From positions 434,001 through 498,000 of the forward strand of contig NZ_JAIVAI010000001.1 of assembly GCF_020171525.1 (NCBI RefSeq): a stretch of 64,000 bases of DNA. Direction: 5' to 3'. The stretch is from Halobacillus yeomjeoni (GTDB taxonomy: Bacteria; Bacillota; Bacilli; Bacillales; Halobacillaceae). Shown here in pieces: positions 23,976 through 32,864 of the stretch (positions are counted from its first letter, which is position 1; each line of letters starts with the position of its first letter). A program made the position numbers and the translations under genes. Below the pieces are notes generated by a model, which searched no databases, was not told the DNA's origin, and was given only the letters and a program-made list of their open reading frames with translations.

Positions 23976-24980
23976 ATGGTTTTAAGATCTAACGTATTAA
24001 AAGGTATGGGCATCATCGCTGGACTGATATTATTGGTGCTTTGCACATTTGCAAGTATCGTATTCGGTTATACGGATGTGAATATCAGGGATGTGTATCA
24101 AGCTTTTTTTAATTTCGATGAAACAAATCTACATATTATAATAACGGAAGTCAGGTTCCCGAGAGCTCTTATAGCAGCTTGTGTCGGAGCATCCTTGGCC
24201 ATAGCAGGTGTGTTGATGCAGGCTTTAACACGAAACCCTCTCGCATCTCCGAGTATTTTCGGAATCAATGCAGGGGCTTCTTTTTTTGTCGTGGTGGCTA
24301 TATCCTACATTCCATCGCTTTCATTACAAGGCATTACATGGCTTGCGTTTGCAGGGGCCGCAGTAGCAGCTTTAGTGGTTTATGGAATCGGATCGATTGG
24401 AAGAGAAGGGTTGACTCCTGTCAGACTCACTCTTGCAGGAGCTGCCATTGCTGCTTTATTCTTCTCATTCACACAAGGGCTTCTTGTGTTGAATGAAAAG
24501 GCTCTGGATGAAGTTTTATTTTGGCTGGCTGGGTCTGTTCAGGGAAGAAGCCTTGATCATATGCTTCCCGTGCTTCCATATATCGTAGCTGCATGGCTCG
24601 GCTCTCTTTTCATCGGCCGTCACATCAATGTGTTATTAATGGGAGAAGATGTCGCTTATGGCTTAGGTTTACGAACAGCCTGGATTAAAGCGATCGCAGG
24701 AATTGTAATCGTTTTGTTGGCAGGAGGGGCCGTCGCTATTGCAGGTCCGATCGGATTCATCGGTATAGTTATTCCTCATATTGCAAGGTGGCTTGTGGGA
24801 CAGGATCACCGATGGGTCATACCCTATTCAGCGATTTTAGGTGCCATCCTGTTGCTCTTGGCTGATATCAGTGCACGATACATCATCATGCCCGAGGAAG
24901 TTCCTGTCGGCGTGATGACCGCCATTATCGGAACCCCTTTCTTTATTTTTATTGCTCGGAGAGGGTGGAATGAATCTTGA
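23976..24980 (+). CDS. yfiZ: Iron-siderophore ABC transporter permease YfiZ-like
   Basis: 334-residue FecCD-family permease, about nine to ten helices. Family motifs: RFPRALIAACVGASLAIAG, QALTRNPLASPSIFGINAGA and the coupling-helix region GFIGIVIPHIARWLVG. Start ATG 23976 after GAGAGGG. The next permease overlaps it by four bases. Forms the membrane channel with YfhA; no ATPase gene is in the window, so a shared ATPase (YusV/FhuC type) is presumably used. Confidence 0.92.
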   Translation: MVLRSNVLKGMGIIAGLILLVLCTFASIVFGYTDVNIRDVYQAFFNFDETNLHIIITEVRFPRALIAACVGASLAIAGVLMQALTRNPLASPSIFGINAGASFFVVVAISYIPSLSLQGITWLAFAGAAVAALVVYGIGSIGREGLTPVRLTLAGAAIAALFFSFTQGLLVLNEKALDEVLFWLAGSVQGRSLDHMLPVLPYIVAAWLGSLFIGRHINVLLMGEDVAYGLGLRTAWIKAIAGIVIVLLAGGAVAIAGPIGFIGIVIPHIARWLVGQDHRWVIPYSAILGAILLLLADISARYIIMPEEVPVGVMTAIIGTPFFIFIARRGWNES

Positions 24981-26035
24981 ATAAATACCGTACATTTCGA
25001 ACCAAAAATGATTTATTTTCGATTTTGATTGAAATTCGGACGCTCATGATTTTGGGAGTGTTGACGCTGATTATGCTGGGGCTTTTCTTAATCTCAGCTT
25101 CACTTGGGGAGATCATTGTCCATCCACTTAATGTTTTACAGGTTTTCTTTGGTGGGGGGGAAGAATATGATCGTTTGATTGTGCAGACGTTACGTCTTCC
25201 AAGAATTATTATTGCTCTGTTCGTAGGAACAGCTCTGGCTGTTAGTGGAGCTATTTTGCAGGGGATGATCAGAAATCCACTGGCTTCTCCCGATTTAGTC
25301 GGTTTAACAGGCGGAGCAGGTGTAGGAGTGGTCGCTTTTCTTGCATTCTTCAGTAATGAAGATCATGCTTTGACGGTAAGTATCAAATGGATGCCGCTTT
25401 CTGCCTTTGCGGGTGCCATTCTGATTGGACTTCTCGTTTATTTTCTAGCCTATAAGAACGGACTCTCACCCATGCGATTGATTTTGATTGGTATTGGTAT
25501 CTCTGCTTTTACTCAGGCAATCATTACGATGCTTATGATTCTTGGGCCTATTTTCCGAGCTTCCCAGGCCAATGTATGGCTGACGGGAAGTGTGTACGGC
25601 TCGAATTGGGACGAAGTGAAAATTATTGTTCCAGTAGTCACAGCCTTACTTCTTCTTTCACTCTTATTGGCAAGGCGTATGAATGCACAGGAATTAGGAG
25701 ATGAAACGGCTGTGGGAATCGGAGTTCATTTGGAACGTGATCGCCGCTTGTTTTTAATTATTGCAACTGCTCTGACAGGGATTGCCGTTTCGTTTGCAGG
25801 TGGAGTGGGGTTCGTAGGACTCATGGCTCCACATATAGCGAGGAGACTCGTCGGTTCCAACTACGGGTCTTTAATTCCGATCTCAGCAGTGATCGGAGCT
25901 ATACTCGTTATGGGAGCTGATTTGATAGGACGCACGCTGTTTCTTCCTTTGGAAGTTCCAGCAGGGGTCTTTACGGCTTCAATCGGTGCACCTTACTTCA
26001 TATATCTGCTGGTGACAAGCAACAAATCTTCATAG
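24977..26035 (+). CDS. yfhA: Iron-siderophore ABC transporter permease YfhA-like
   Basis: 352-residue FecCD permease. Visible: LRLPRIIIALFVGTALAVSG, QGMIRNPLASPDLVGLTGGA, GFVGLMAPHIARRLVG. Starts with TTG at 24977 overlapping the TGA of yfiZ, with GGAGAGGGTGG eight bases upstream; no alternative start lies before the first helix. A strong terminator follows at 26039. Confidence 0.92.
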   Translation: MNKYRTFRTKNDLFSILIEIRTLMILGVLTLIMLGLFLISASLGEIIVHPLNVLQVFFGGGEEYDRLIVQTLRLPRIIIALFVGTALAVSGAILQGMIRNPLASPDLVGLTGGAGVGVVAFLAFFSNEDHALTVSIKWMPLSAFAGAILIGLLVYFLAYKNGLSPMRLILIGIGISAFTQAIITMLMILGPIFRASQANVWLTGSVYGSNWDEVKIIVPVVTALLLLSLLLARRMNAQELGDETAVGIGVHLERDRRLFLIIATALTGIAVSFAGGVGFVGLMAPHIARRLVGSNYGSLIPISAVIGAILVMGADLIGRTLFLPLEVPAGVFTASIGAPYFIYLLVTSNKSS

Positions 26036-26038
26036 TAA

Positions 26039-26074
26039 AAAGAATGGTCTGTATGAGGCCATTCTTTTTTTTTG
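26039..26074 (+). terminator. Terminator after yfhA
   Basis: AGAATGG (26041-26047) pairs with CCATTCT (26059-26065), followed by nine T. Confidence 0.88.
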
Positions 26075-26147
26075 CATTTTTACATAAACCCTAGAAAAAA
26101 TAACCAAAAGCTAGACACTTGAAAAAAAATTAAATATGAAATACAAT

Positions 26148-26180
26148 TATCTCGAATTAAAAATAATTGGTATTGAGATA
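26148..26180. promoter_or_regulatory. Spaced inverted repeat upstream of azoreductase
   Basis: TATCTCGAATT (26148-26158) and TATTGAGATA (26171-26180) are inverted half-sites 68 bases before the start codon. The half-sites recall the MhqR operator (ATCTCGAAT type) controlling quinone-responsive azoreductases in B. subtilis, although there the halves are closer. Confidence 0.4.
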
Positions 26181-26247
26181 AATGTATCGATTCCAATTCA
26201 AACACCAAACTAGAATCAACACACTTCACAGAAAGGATGAAATGGAA

Positions 26248-26883
26248 ATGACAAGAGTTTTGTACATTACAGCACACCCTCACGATGATACTCAATCTTA
26301 CAGTATGGCAGTAGGGAAGGCATTCATCGATCAATACAAAGAGGTGAACCCGGACCATGAGGTCATCCACATCGATTTGTATAAAGAATATATTCCTCAA
26401 ATCGATGCAGATATCTTTAATGGCTGGGGAAAACTTCAAAATGGATCAGGGTTTGAAGATCTCTCCTCAACAGAAAAAGAAAAAGTGGGGAGACTCTCTG
26501 AATTGAGTGAACAATTCATTGACGCTGACAAGTATGTTTTCGTAACGCCGATGTGGAATTTCGCTTTTCCTCCGGTGATGAAAGCTTATATCGATTCTGT
26601 TGCTGTAGCTGGTAAAGCGTTTGAATATACAGAGGAAGGTCCTCAAGGTTTATTGACGGATAAAAAGGCATTCCATATCCAGGCCAGCGGTGGAATCTAT
26701 TCTGAAGGTCCTGCCGCAGGGATGGAAACAGGCCACAGTTACCTGCAGAAAATCATGCAGTTCTTCGGTGTCCCATCTTTTGATGGTGTATTCGTAGAAG
26801 GACATGCGATGATGCCGGAAAAAGCGGAATCGATTAAAGAAGATGCGATCGCTCGTGCTAAAGATGCAGCTCATACGTTCTAA
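26248..26883 (+). CDS. azoR: FMN-dependent NADH:quinone oxidoreductase/azoreductase
   Basis: 211-residue flavodoxin-fold enzyme reducing quinones and azo bonds with NADH. Family motifs: [13 protein letters not shown] at the N-terminus (FMN phosphate loop), [20 protein letters not shown] around residue 99 (FMN site) and [11 protein letters not shown] near 146. Start ATG 26248 matches the family N-terminus and lies 11 bases from AAAGG; ATG 26242 (two codons earlier) is equally plausible by spacing. Monocistronic between two terminators; candidate operator upstream. Confidence 0.92.
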   Translation: MTRVLYITAHPHDDTQSYSMAVGKAFIDQYKEVNPDHEVIHIDLYKEYIPQIDADIFNGWGKLQNGSGFEDLSSTEKEKVGRLSELSEQFIDADKYVFVTPMWNFAFPPVMKAYIDSVAVAGKAFEYTEEGPQGLLTDKKAFHIQASGGIYSEGPAAGMETGHSYLQKIMQFFGVPSFDGVFVEGHAMMPEKAESIKEDAIARAKDAAHTF

Positions 26884-26888
26884 ACAGG

Positions 26889-26933
26889 AAAGAGCCAACT
26901 CCGGGGACATTACCCACAGTTGGCTCTTTTTTT
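26889..26933. terminator. Bidirectional terminator between azoR and RDD gene
   Basis: AGAGCCAACT (26891-26900) pairs with AGTTGGCTCT (26918-26927); T-run on the plus strand, so termination of azoR is the clearer role. Confidence 0.85.
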
Positions 26934-27369
26934 ATAGTTCATGTTCTTCTTTAGGCTTAATTGTCGTATGAGAAATGAATTCGGACCAACCGCGTCCACG
27001 TTTGTCCATTAACGACAAAGCCATCGAGACAAAAAACCATGCCCCGTGAGTCACAGCGACTACACCGAACCCGAGGATAGCTCTTGAAAGTATTTGATAA
27101 TATCTGATTCTTTTTCCTTTATTTGAAACGACGTCCATATTGGTGATTAATATTCCTATCGTTTTACCTCTGAAAAGAAGAGGGACGACGATCATAATTA
27201 TCAAATGTGCAATCAAGAAAGCCTTCCAAAAGGCTGGATTAGGATCATAACCTCTTCCGGTATTTTGCATTTCGGTATATATAGCACCGATCACCCCGGA
27301 TAGAATGATTTCAAACATCCCCCCGATTAACCGTTGAGGAATATGCTTCGAAAGTTTTTGTGTTTCCAC
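26932..27369 (-). CDS. RDD family membrane protein
   Basis: 145 residues, three to four hydrophobic helices (about 15-32, 47-66, 90-115). RDD hallmarks: early RLIGG and FRGKTIGILITNMDVV before the third helix. Function not established for this family; some members are linked to ion transport or stress. Start ATG 27369 with AAAGGAG upstream. Monocistronic. Confidence 0.82.
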   Translation of the reverse strand: METQKLSKHIPQRLIGGMFEIILSGVIGAIYTEMQNTGRGYDPNPAFWKAFLIAHLIIMIVVPLLFRGKTIGILITNMDVVSNKGKRIRYYQILSRAILGFGVVAVTHGAWFFVSMALSLMDKRGRGWSEFISHTTIKPKEEHEL

Positions 27370-27584
27370 TAGATGAACTCCTTTTCTATATTTCTAGTTT
27401 ATTCTATGAAAAAAGAAAGATTTTGATATTCCATGTATTCTTTATCATTTCTCTGTTACTTCAGGGTGAATCGTATGGACTACTTTTGCCAGGTGATATC
27501 ATAAAAAATCAGAATAGATGATGACCTATTTCACCCTTACGTTAACCTCTGGCTGAATCCATCGGACTGTTTTCATGAATTGAA

Positions 27585-27606
27585 TTGACATTGATAATCA
27601 CTATCA
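27585..27606 (+). promoter_or_regulatory. Fur-controlled promoter of the siderophore operon
   Basis: TTGACA (27585-27590) could be a -35 element. TGATAATCACTATCA (27592-27606) matches the 7-1-7 Fur consensus with one mismatch and fills the spacer, so Fur-Fe binding would block polymerase. The -10 element is not clear. Confidence 0.8.
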
Positions 27607-27609
27607 ATT

Positions 27610-27636
27610 AGTGTACTTCCTAGAGGTACACTTTTT
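27610..27636 (+). other. Leader hairpin with T-run
   Basis: AGTGTAC (27610-27616) pairs with GTACACT (27626-27632), followed by TTTTC. Lies between the Fur box and the first siderophore gene; could act as a weak attenuator or simply stabilise the leader. Confidence 0.35.
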
Positions 27637-27674
27637 CTAATTCCAGTGATGCACTGTCAGAGGAGGACTTAGTT

Positions 27675-29615
27675 TTGGAAGCAACACTTACTAACCCAAT
27701 GGATTATTGCAGTACCGTGCAATCCTATTTAAAACGACAACACCCTCACATGTTTGAAGCATTTCATGAAAATATGAAGATGGCAGAGGAGACAATTCTG
27801 CATCAGCTCATTCAAGCTGTCATCAGAGAACAATTGGTGAAAGTTGATTGGGGAATCGATTCCAACACCATCCATGTTCTTCTTGGAGGAGAAGCCTTCA
27901 TAGAAGTCCCCGTTTCAAAGGTCTCTGCTTTACATAAAATTGAAATCCAAGGAGAGATCGTTCTAATCGATTACAAAGGCAGTAAGGAGCCCTTGGTCTG
28001 CCCTGAACAATTATTATCAGTACTTGGTCAACAAAAAGGAATCAGCCAGTTGGATGAAGATGCTCCATTCATTAATGAAATTGAGAACAGTAAAGTGAAT
28101 TATGCACTCGCTTTAACCGCGGCTGATGAGCGTAAGAGAGAACTCAAAAAAGAAACAGGGTCTGTAGAAGATACGTTCGCCTTCGTATTGGAAGAAAGCA
28201 AAAGAGATATTCAATTCAGCCCTTTGAACTTCTTTGAGCAATGGGTCATCCAAGGGCATTCGATTCACCCTTGTTCAAGAACACGTCTAGGAATGGATGT
28301 AGAAGCTCTTACCCAATTCGCCCCAGAATGGGCAGGGAGTCCAAAGGTGATTCCGATGGCTGTCGATCAGGATTACTGCAAAATAACCAACATGGAAAAA
28401 CGTTCCCTGACAGAAATCATTCTTAATGAATATCCGGAAGTAGAACAACAGTTTTATACAATTTTGAAGCAAAAGGGAAAGGATACTGAGCGGTATGAAC
28501 TGATCATCGTCCACCCTTGGCAATATGAAGAGACGATCAAAGAAAATTATAAAGAGGAAATTAAAAATGAAATGGTCATTCCTTTGGAAAGCGCAACGAT
28601 TGATACAGCTGCGTTAGTTTCATTCCGGTCGCTGGCTCCGCTTTACGATAAAAATAAACATCATATAAAAACAGCCTTGAACGTGCAGATGACAAGTGCG
28701 GTTCGTACGGTTTCCGCGGCTTCGACATTTAACGGGCCGAAAATTTCAAATGCGCTTCGTTCAATCAAAGAAAATGATCCCTATTTGGCGCGTACATTCG
28801 GGTTTGCTCGTGAAGAGTCCGGCATTCACTTCGAGCCTCAACATCCGGTGACACCTGAAAGACGTCATTTCTTGCAAAAGAACTTTGCATCCATCATCAG
28901 AGAAAACCCTGAATCGGATCTCTATGAAGATGAAGTCGTTCTTCCTGCTGCAACGTTGATTGCCGAATCCCCTTTTACGGATCGAATTTTGATTGAAGAA
29001 CTGGTTCGTAATTTCGCGCAACGGGAAGAAATGGAATCACTTGGAGAAGCGGCTGAAAGGTTCATGGAAAAGTATGTGGATGTCCTGCTGCCGGGGATTT
29101 TGTCGCTCATTACAAAGTATGGAATCAGCATGGAAGTCCATATGCAGAATTGTTTAGTTGTCCTGAAAAAGGGCGTACCTGAAAGGATCATTGTTCGGGA
29201 TAACGGAGGAATTCGAATTATGGAGGAGCGGCTGAGCAGCCATTATAGTATGGAGAGTCTGGACCCTAGTACAAATTTGACGACAGACGACCGTCAGGAG
29301 CTGTTGGATATTTTTTACCATGCCATCATCCACAACCATCTTGGCGAATTATTCGTACCGCTTTCTAGAGAACTGGAAATAAATGAGTGGAAGCTTTGGA
29401 AAGTAGTGAAAACCGGTGTAGAAAAAGTCTATGAAACCCTTAAAAGTAAAAACTCATTTTCAATGGATCAATTGGAAGATGAAGACATCATCTTGCAATC
29501 TCCTTCTCGTATGAAAGCACTTGTCAGGATGAGGTTGACGGATCAATTTACTGAGAACGCATATGTGGATATACCAAATCCTTTGCGATGGGTCAAAGAG
29601 GAGGAAGGAAAATGA
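27675..29615 (+). CDS. NIS siderophore synthetase, IucA/IucC family (first)
   Basis: 646-residue ATP-dependent synthetase joining a carboxylate (citrate) to an amine. Family regions: GHSIHPCSRTRLGM (about 197-210), VHPWQYEE, LVSFRSLAPLYD, LNVQMTSAVRTVSAAS (about 337-352), VHMQNCLVV and VRDNGGIRIM (about 504-525, active-site DxGG). Starts at TTG 27675, eight bases after GAGGAGG. First gene of a four-gene operon with four-base overlap to the second synthetase. The operon composition (two NIS synthetases, MFS, fold-type III PLP enzyme; no hydroxylase or acetylase) matches staphyloferrin A sfa genes and argues against hydroxamate siderophores. Product assignment is inference. Confidence 0.9.
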   Translation: MEATLTNPMDYCSTVQSYLKRQHPHMFEAFHENMKMAEETILHQLIQAVIREQLVKVDWGIDSNTIHVLLGGEAFIEVPVSKVSALHKIEIQGEIVLIDYKGSKEPLVCPEQLLSVLGQQKGISQLDEDAPFINEIENSKVNYALALTAADERKRELKKETGSVEDTFAFVLEESKRDIQFSPLNFFEQWVIQGHSIHPCSRTRLGMDVEALTQFAPEWAGSPKVIPMAVDQDYCKITNMEKRSLTEIILNEYPEVEQQFYTILKQKGKDTERYELIIVHPWQYEETIKENYKEEIKNEMVIPLESATIDTAALVSFRSLAPLYDKNKHHIKTALNVQMTSAVRTVSAASTFNGPKISNALRSIKENDPYLARTFGFAREESGIHFEPQHPVTPERRHFLQKNFASIIRENPESDLYEDEVVLPAATLIAESPFTDRILIEELVRNFAQREEMESLGEAAERFMEKYVDVLLPGILSLITKYGISMEVHMQNCLVVLKKGVPERIIVRDNGGIRIMEERLSSHYSMESLDPSTNLTTDDRQELLDIFYHAIIHNHLGELFVPLSRELEINEWKLWKVVKTGVEKVYETLKSKNSFSMDQLEDEDIILQSPSRMKALVRMRLTDQFTENAYVDIPNPLRWVKEEEGK

Positions 29616-31624
29616 GTCTGGAAATGAATCAAGGTTTGACACAACGTTTGGAAGGTTTGTTGGAAGATGAGGTCAGCTGTCTGCGTTTCATACTGGATCA
29701 TACACCAGCCTACTTGAATCATTACATTGATCATATGGAGAAAGGAAGAAGCGGAATCCTCCATAAACTAGCTTCTTCTATACTAAGAGAAGATGTTGGC
29801 CAGGTTTGCAGCCGGTCGATAGATCTGAAGAAAATCGGCCGGGTTCTTGTTGTCAATTTGAATGAAGACAGCACGGAATGGAAAAGTTTCTTCAAAAACA
29901 TTCAAGAATATCCTTTAAGGGAAGACCTTACTTATAAAGTTTTCCAGAAAGAAGATGAGGTTTATGTATTCCCTGTGTGGGATCAATATGCTTATCATCG
30001 TGTGGAAACGACGGATGAAATCCTACGTATTGATGAGTCGGGCGTCCATGTCATAAAACTGGCATCTGAACTTGTGAGAGGGCTGTTTGATGACAACCAG
30101 TTTGAGAATTTAGAGACGTTCATGAAAGAGCTTGACAATGGGACGGCGAATTTGACACTGGCCTATATGTATCAGAAAGTGTGGGAAAAAGAAATCAACC
30201 AAGAAGCAAAGAAGCTTCAATCGAATTCCACCATCGATTATTTGTTAAAGAAAAGAAAAATGAGCCATCATTTTTCACCGAGCTTGTTCTTAGAGCAGCT
30301 CGTCGTCGAAGGACATCAGCTTCATCCGGGAGCCAAAACGAAAACAGGCTTAAAGAAGAAGGATGTCTTTCAATACGCACCAGAGTTTCACCAGACGTTC
30401 AATGTACGCTTTGTAGCCGTAAAGAAGAGTCATGTCAGAACAACCGGCGCATCTCATTCTTTGTTAGAGCCGTTTTATCCAGAGGTTTTTGAAACATGTG
30501 TTCACCAGTTGGAACAGCGCCAATTAGATCCTCAAAGTTTTGAAATCTTACCTGTACATGAATGGCAATACGATTATGCTATTCCGGATGTGTATGCCAA
30601 AGAAATCAATGCGGGTGATGTCATCATGATCGATGACGTTCATCTGCCTGTAGGTGCGACATCCTCATTCCGGACCGTTTACCCAATAAACGAGGAAGGA
30701 CCTGCGTTGAAGCTCGCTGTAAATAGCCAGATGACATCGACGGTGCGATCAATTTCAACACAAACGGCGATGAATTCTACAGTGTTTACAAATATGATGG
30801 AGAAAGTCATGCAGCAAGAGGATCAACTGGATGAATTTCTTCCGTTGAATGAAATCGCGGGAGCTGCTTTTATTTCAGAAGATGAAGTGAAAAGCAGGAA
30901 TTTGACCATGCTCCTTCGTGAGAGTATTGAAGAGCGGTTGACGGATGATGAAATTGCTGTTGCAGGGCCTGCTTTATATGCGGATTCTCCTGTCAGTGGT
31001 CAACCGATGTTGTTTGAGGTTGTCGATCATTACAGCAATACCAAAGGACTGCCAAAAACAGAAACAGCGGTCTCGTTTTTCTCTGAATATATATCCACAC
31101 TCCTGCCGGGATATTTGACGATGATGACGAAGTATGGAATTGCTTTAGAGGGTCATCTGCAAAATAGTGTTCCAGTTTTCAAAGGTGGGCGGCTGAGCCG
31201 CTTTTATTTCAGAGATTGGGGAGGCGCACGGATTTATCGTGATCGATTGAATAAACAAGGGATCTCCGCCGAGTTCATGGAAGGGTCCGTGTCCGTCACA
31301 AATGATATTTCTTCTATGCACAATAAGATGTATTATACAGTTTTTCAAAATCATTTTGGTGAATTGATCCGATTACTTGTCTCCTATACAGGATTAGCGG
31401 AAAATACATTCTGGTTGTTAGTTAAAAAAGTATGTAAAGAAACCATGGAAGACTTATCGGAACAAAAAGAAATCAAAAAGCAGGTGGAAATCGACAGAGA
31501 GTTCCTTTTCCAACCAAAGGTCATGCACAAAGCGTTGACTAAAATGAGACTGACCGACAAAAAAGGGTACAGCTTCAGTGAAGTGAGCAATCCATTAGCG
31601 ATCAGTGAGGAAATCCATGATTAG
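29612..31624 (+). CDS. NIS siderophore synthetase, IucA/IucC family (second)
   Basis: 670 residues, paralogue of the preceding enzyme. Motifs: GHQLHPGAKTKTGL (about 237), LPVHEWQYDYAIP, ATSSFRTVYP, LAVNSQMTSTVRSIS, LEGHLQNSVPVF and FRDWGGARIY. ATG 29612 overlaps the upstream stop (ATGA) and follows GAGGAGGAAGG; an in-frame ATG at 29588 lies inside the upstream gene and is not needed. Two distinct synthetases imply sequential condensation of two carboxylates onto one diamine, as SfaD and SfaB do with D-ornithine. Confidence 0.9.
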   Translation: MSLEMNQGLTQRLEGLLEDEVSCLRFILDHTPAYLNHYIDHMEKGRSGILHKLASSILREDVGQVCSRSIDLKKIGRVLVVNLNEDSTEWKSFFKNIQEYPLREDLTYKVFQKEDEVYVFPVWDQYAYHRVETTDEILRIDESGVHVIKLASELVRGLFDDNQFENLETFMKELDNGTANLTLAYMYQKVWEKEINQEAKKLQSNSTIDYLLKKRKMSHHFSPSLFLEQLVVEGHQLHPGAKTKTGLKKKDVFQYAPEFHQTFNVRFVAVKKSHVRTTGASHSLLEPFYPEVFETCVHQLEQRQLDPQSFEILPVHEWQYDYAIPDVYAKEINAGDVIMIDDVHLPVGATSSFRTVYPINEEGPALKLAVNSQMTSTVRSISTQTAMNSTVFTNMMEKVMQQEDQLDEFLPLNEIAGAAFISEDEVKSRNLTMLLRESIEERLTDDEIAVAGPALYADSPVSGQPMLFEVVDHYSNTKGLPKTETAVSFFSEYISTLLPGYLTMMTKYGIALEGHLQNSVPVFKGGRLSRFYFRDWGGARIYRDRLNKQGISAEFMEGSVSVTNDISSMHNKMYYTVFQNHFGELIRLLVSYTGLAENTFWLLVKKVCKETMEDLSEQKEIKKQVEIDREFLFQPKVMHKALTKMRLTDKKGYSFSEVSNPLAISEEIHD

Positions 31625-32849
31625 TACCGCTTTACAACGATGGACAGCCAGGGAAGACAAGGCCTTGGCATTCTCATCGTTCAGGAAATTTCTCTATGGG
31701 AGTTTTATTGTACGCAGTGCTGATTGGATGGATTTGACCATCTTGAACTGGCTTGTTTATCAATGGACAGGATCGGCTGTAGCTCTCGGAATCGTTAACG
31801 CCTGCCGGTTAATCCCGATTATATTTTTCAGTCTCCATGGAGGTGTTCTTGCCGACCGCTACGATCGGAAGAAAATATTGCTTATCTGTTATGGGGGGAT
31901 CATTGTCAGTACGGTCCTGCTCGCTTTCTTAGCTTATATGAAAGTGGCTATCGTATTGTTTTATGGCGCGATTGTGCTTCGGTCACTTTTTATGACGATC
32001 GAGGTGCCTGTCAGAAATGCGTTTTTAGCAGATTTGGTGGATCACCGATGTCTCCCGAATGCGATATCTCTTCAAACGATGGTCATCAATCTGGCCAGGA
32101 TGGTCGGGCCTGCTTTGGCTGGCTGGTTATTGGTCAAATACAGTGCTTCCGAGCTATTTATAGTTGTAGCGGCAGGAATGACAATGATTCTTTTTCTTCT
32201 TCCTAAAATCGAAGTGACACAAAACAGGGAATTGGAAAAGAAAATCGTGAAAGAGCAGAAGAATGATTGGAAGGAAACGTTTCGTTATATCCGGGAAAAC
32301 CGCCTGATCGTATCCATCTTGCTGATTGCGATTGCTCCGATGGTGTTCGGGTTTCCATATACAACGATGCTCCCTTTATTTGCCGATGAATTGATGGGTA
32401 TGGGACCAGATGGATTCGGTCTGTTGTTATCCGTCTCTTCCATTGGGGCTATCATTTCAACTATGATTTTATCTATAAAAAAACCCACCCACCAAGGGAA
32501 AGTCCTTGTTTTATCAGCACTCGGTTTTGGACTGTGTTTAGGTTTTTTCATCCTTTTCAAGGAAAGTTATTTGATCTCTCTTATCCTGATACTTATTGTA
32601 GGATTCACAAGTCAACTCTATCGCACGATGAGTAGGATTACTTTACAGATGAATGTAGAAGAAACACTTAGGGGAAGAGTGTTGAGTGTCGCGTTGATGG
32701 ACAGGGCATACATTCCTCTCGGTTCTTTACTGATCGGATTTATTGCAGGACAGTTCGGTGCGGTTGCTGCAGGGTTGTTTATGGGGATGGGGTGTTTCGC
32801 CATCACATTGTTGATCGCGTGGCAGAGACCTGGACTTTGGAAAACATGA
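31617..32849 (+). CDS. MFS transporter, probable siderophore exporter
   Basis: 410 residues, 12 predicted helices. MFS loop motif GGVLADRYDRKKIL between helices 2 and 3 (about residues 75-88), SLQTMVINLARMVGPALAG in helix 5, of the MFS_3/EntS type often used for siderophore export. Start ATG 31617 overlaps the synthetase gene by eight bases and follows GTGAGG; a GTG at 31605 is an alternative. Position between the synthetases and the PLP enzyme parallels SfaA. Confidence 0.88.
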   Translation: MISTALQRWTAREDKALAFSSFRKFLYGSFIVRSADWMDLTILNWLVYQWTGSAVALGIVNACRLIPIIFFSLHGGVLADRYDRKKILLICYGGIIVSTVLLAFLAYMKVAIVLFYGAIVLRSLFMTIEVPVRNAFLADLVDHRCLPNAISLQTMVINLARMVGPALAGWLLVKYSASELFIVVAAGMTMILFLLPKIEVTQNRELEKKIVKEQKNDWKETFRYIRENRLIVSILLIAIAPMVFGFPYTTMLPLFADELMGMGPDGFGLLLSVSSIGAIISTMILSIKKPTHQGKVLVLSALGFGLCLGFFILFKESYLISLILILIVGFTSQLYRTMSRITLQMNVEETLRGRVLSVALMDRAYIPLGSLLIGFIAGQFGAVAAGLFMGMGCFAITLLIAWQRPGLWKT

Positions 32850-32864
32850 TTTGGAGGATGCTCA

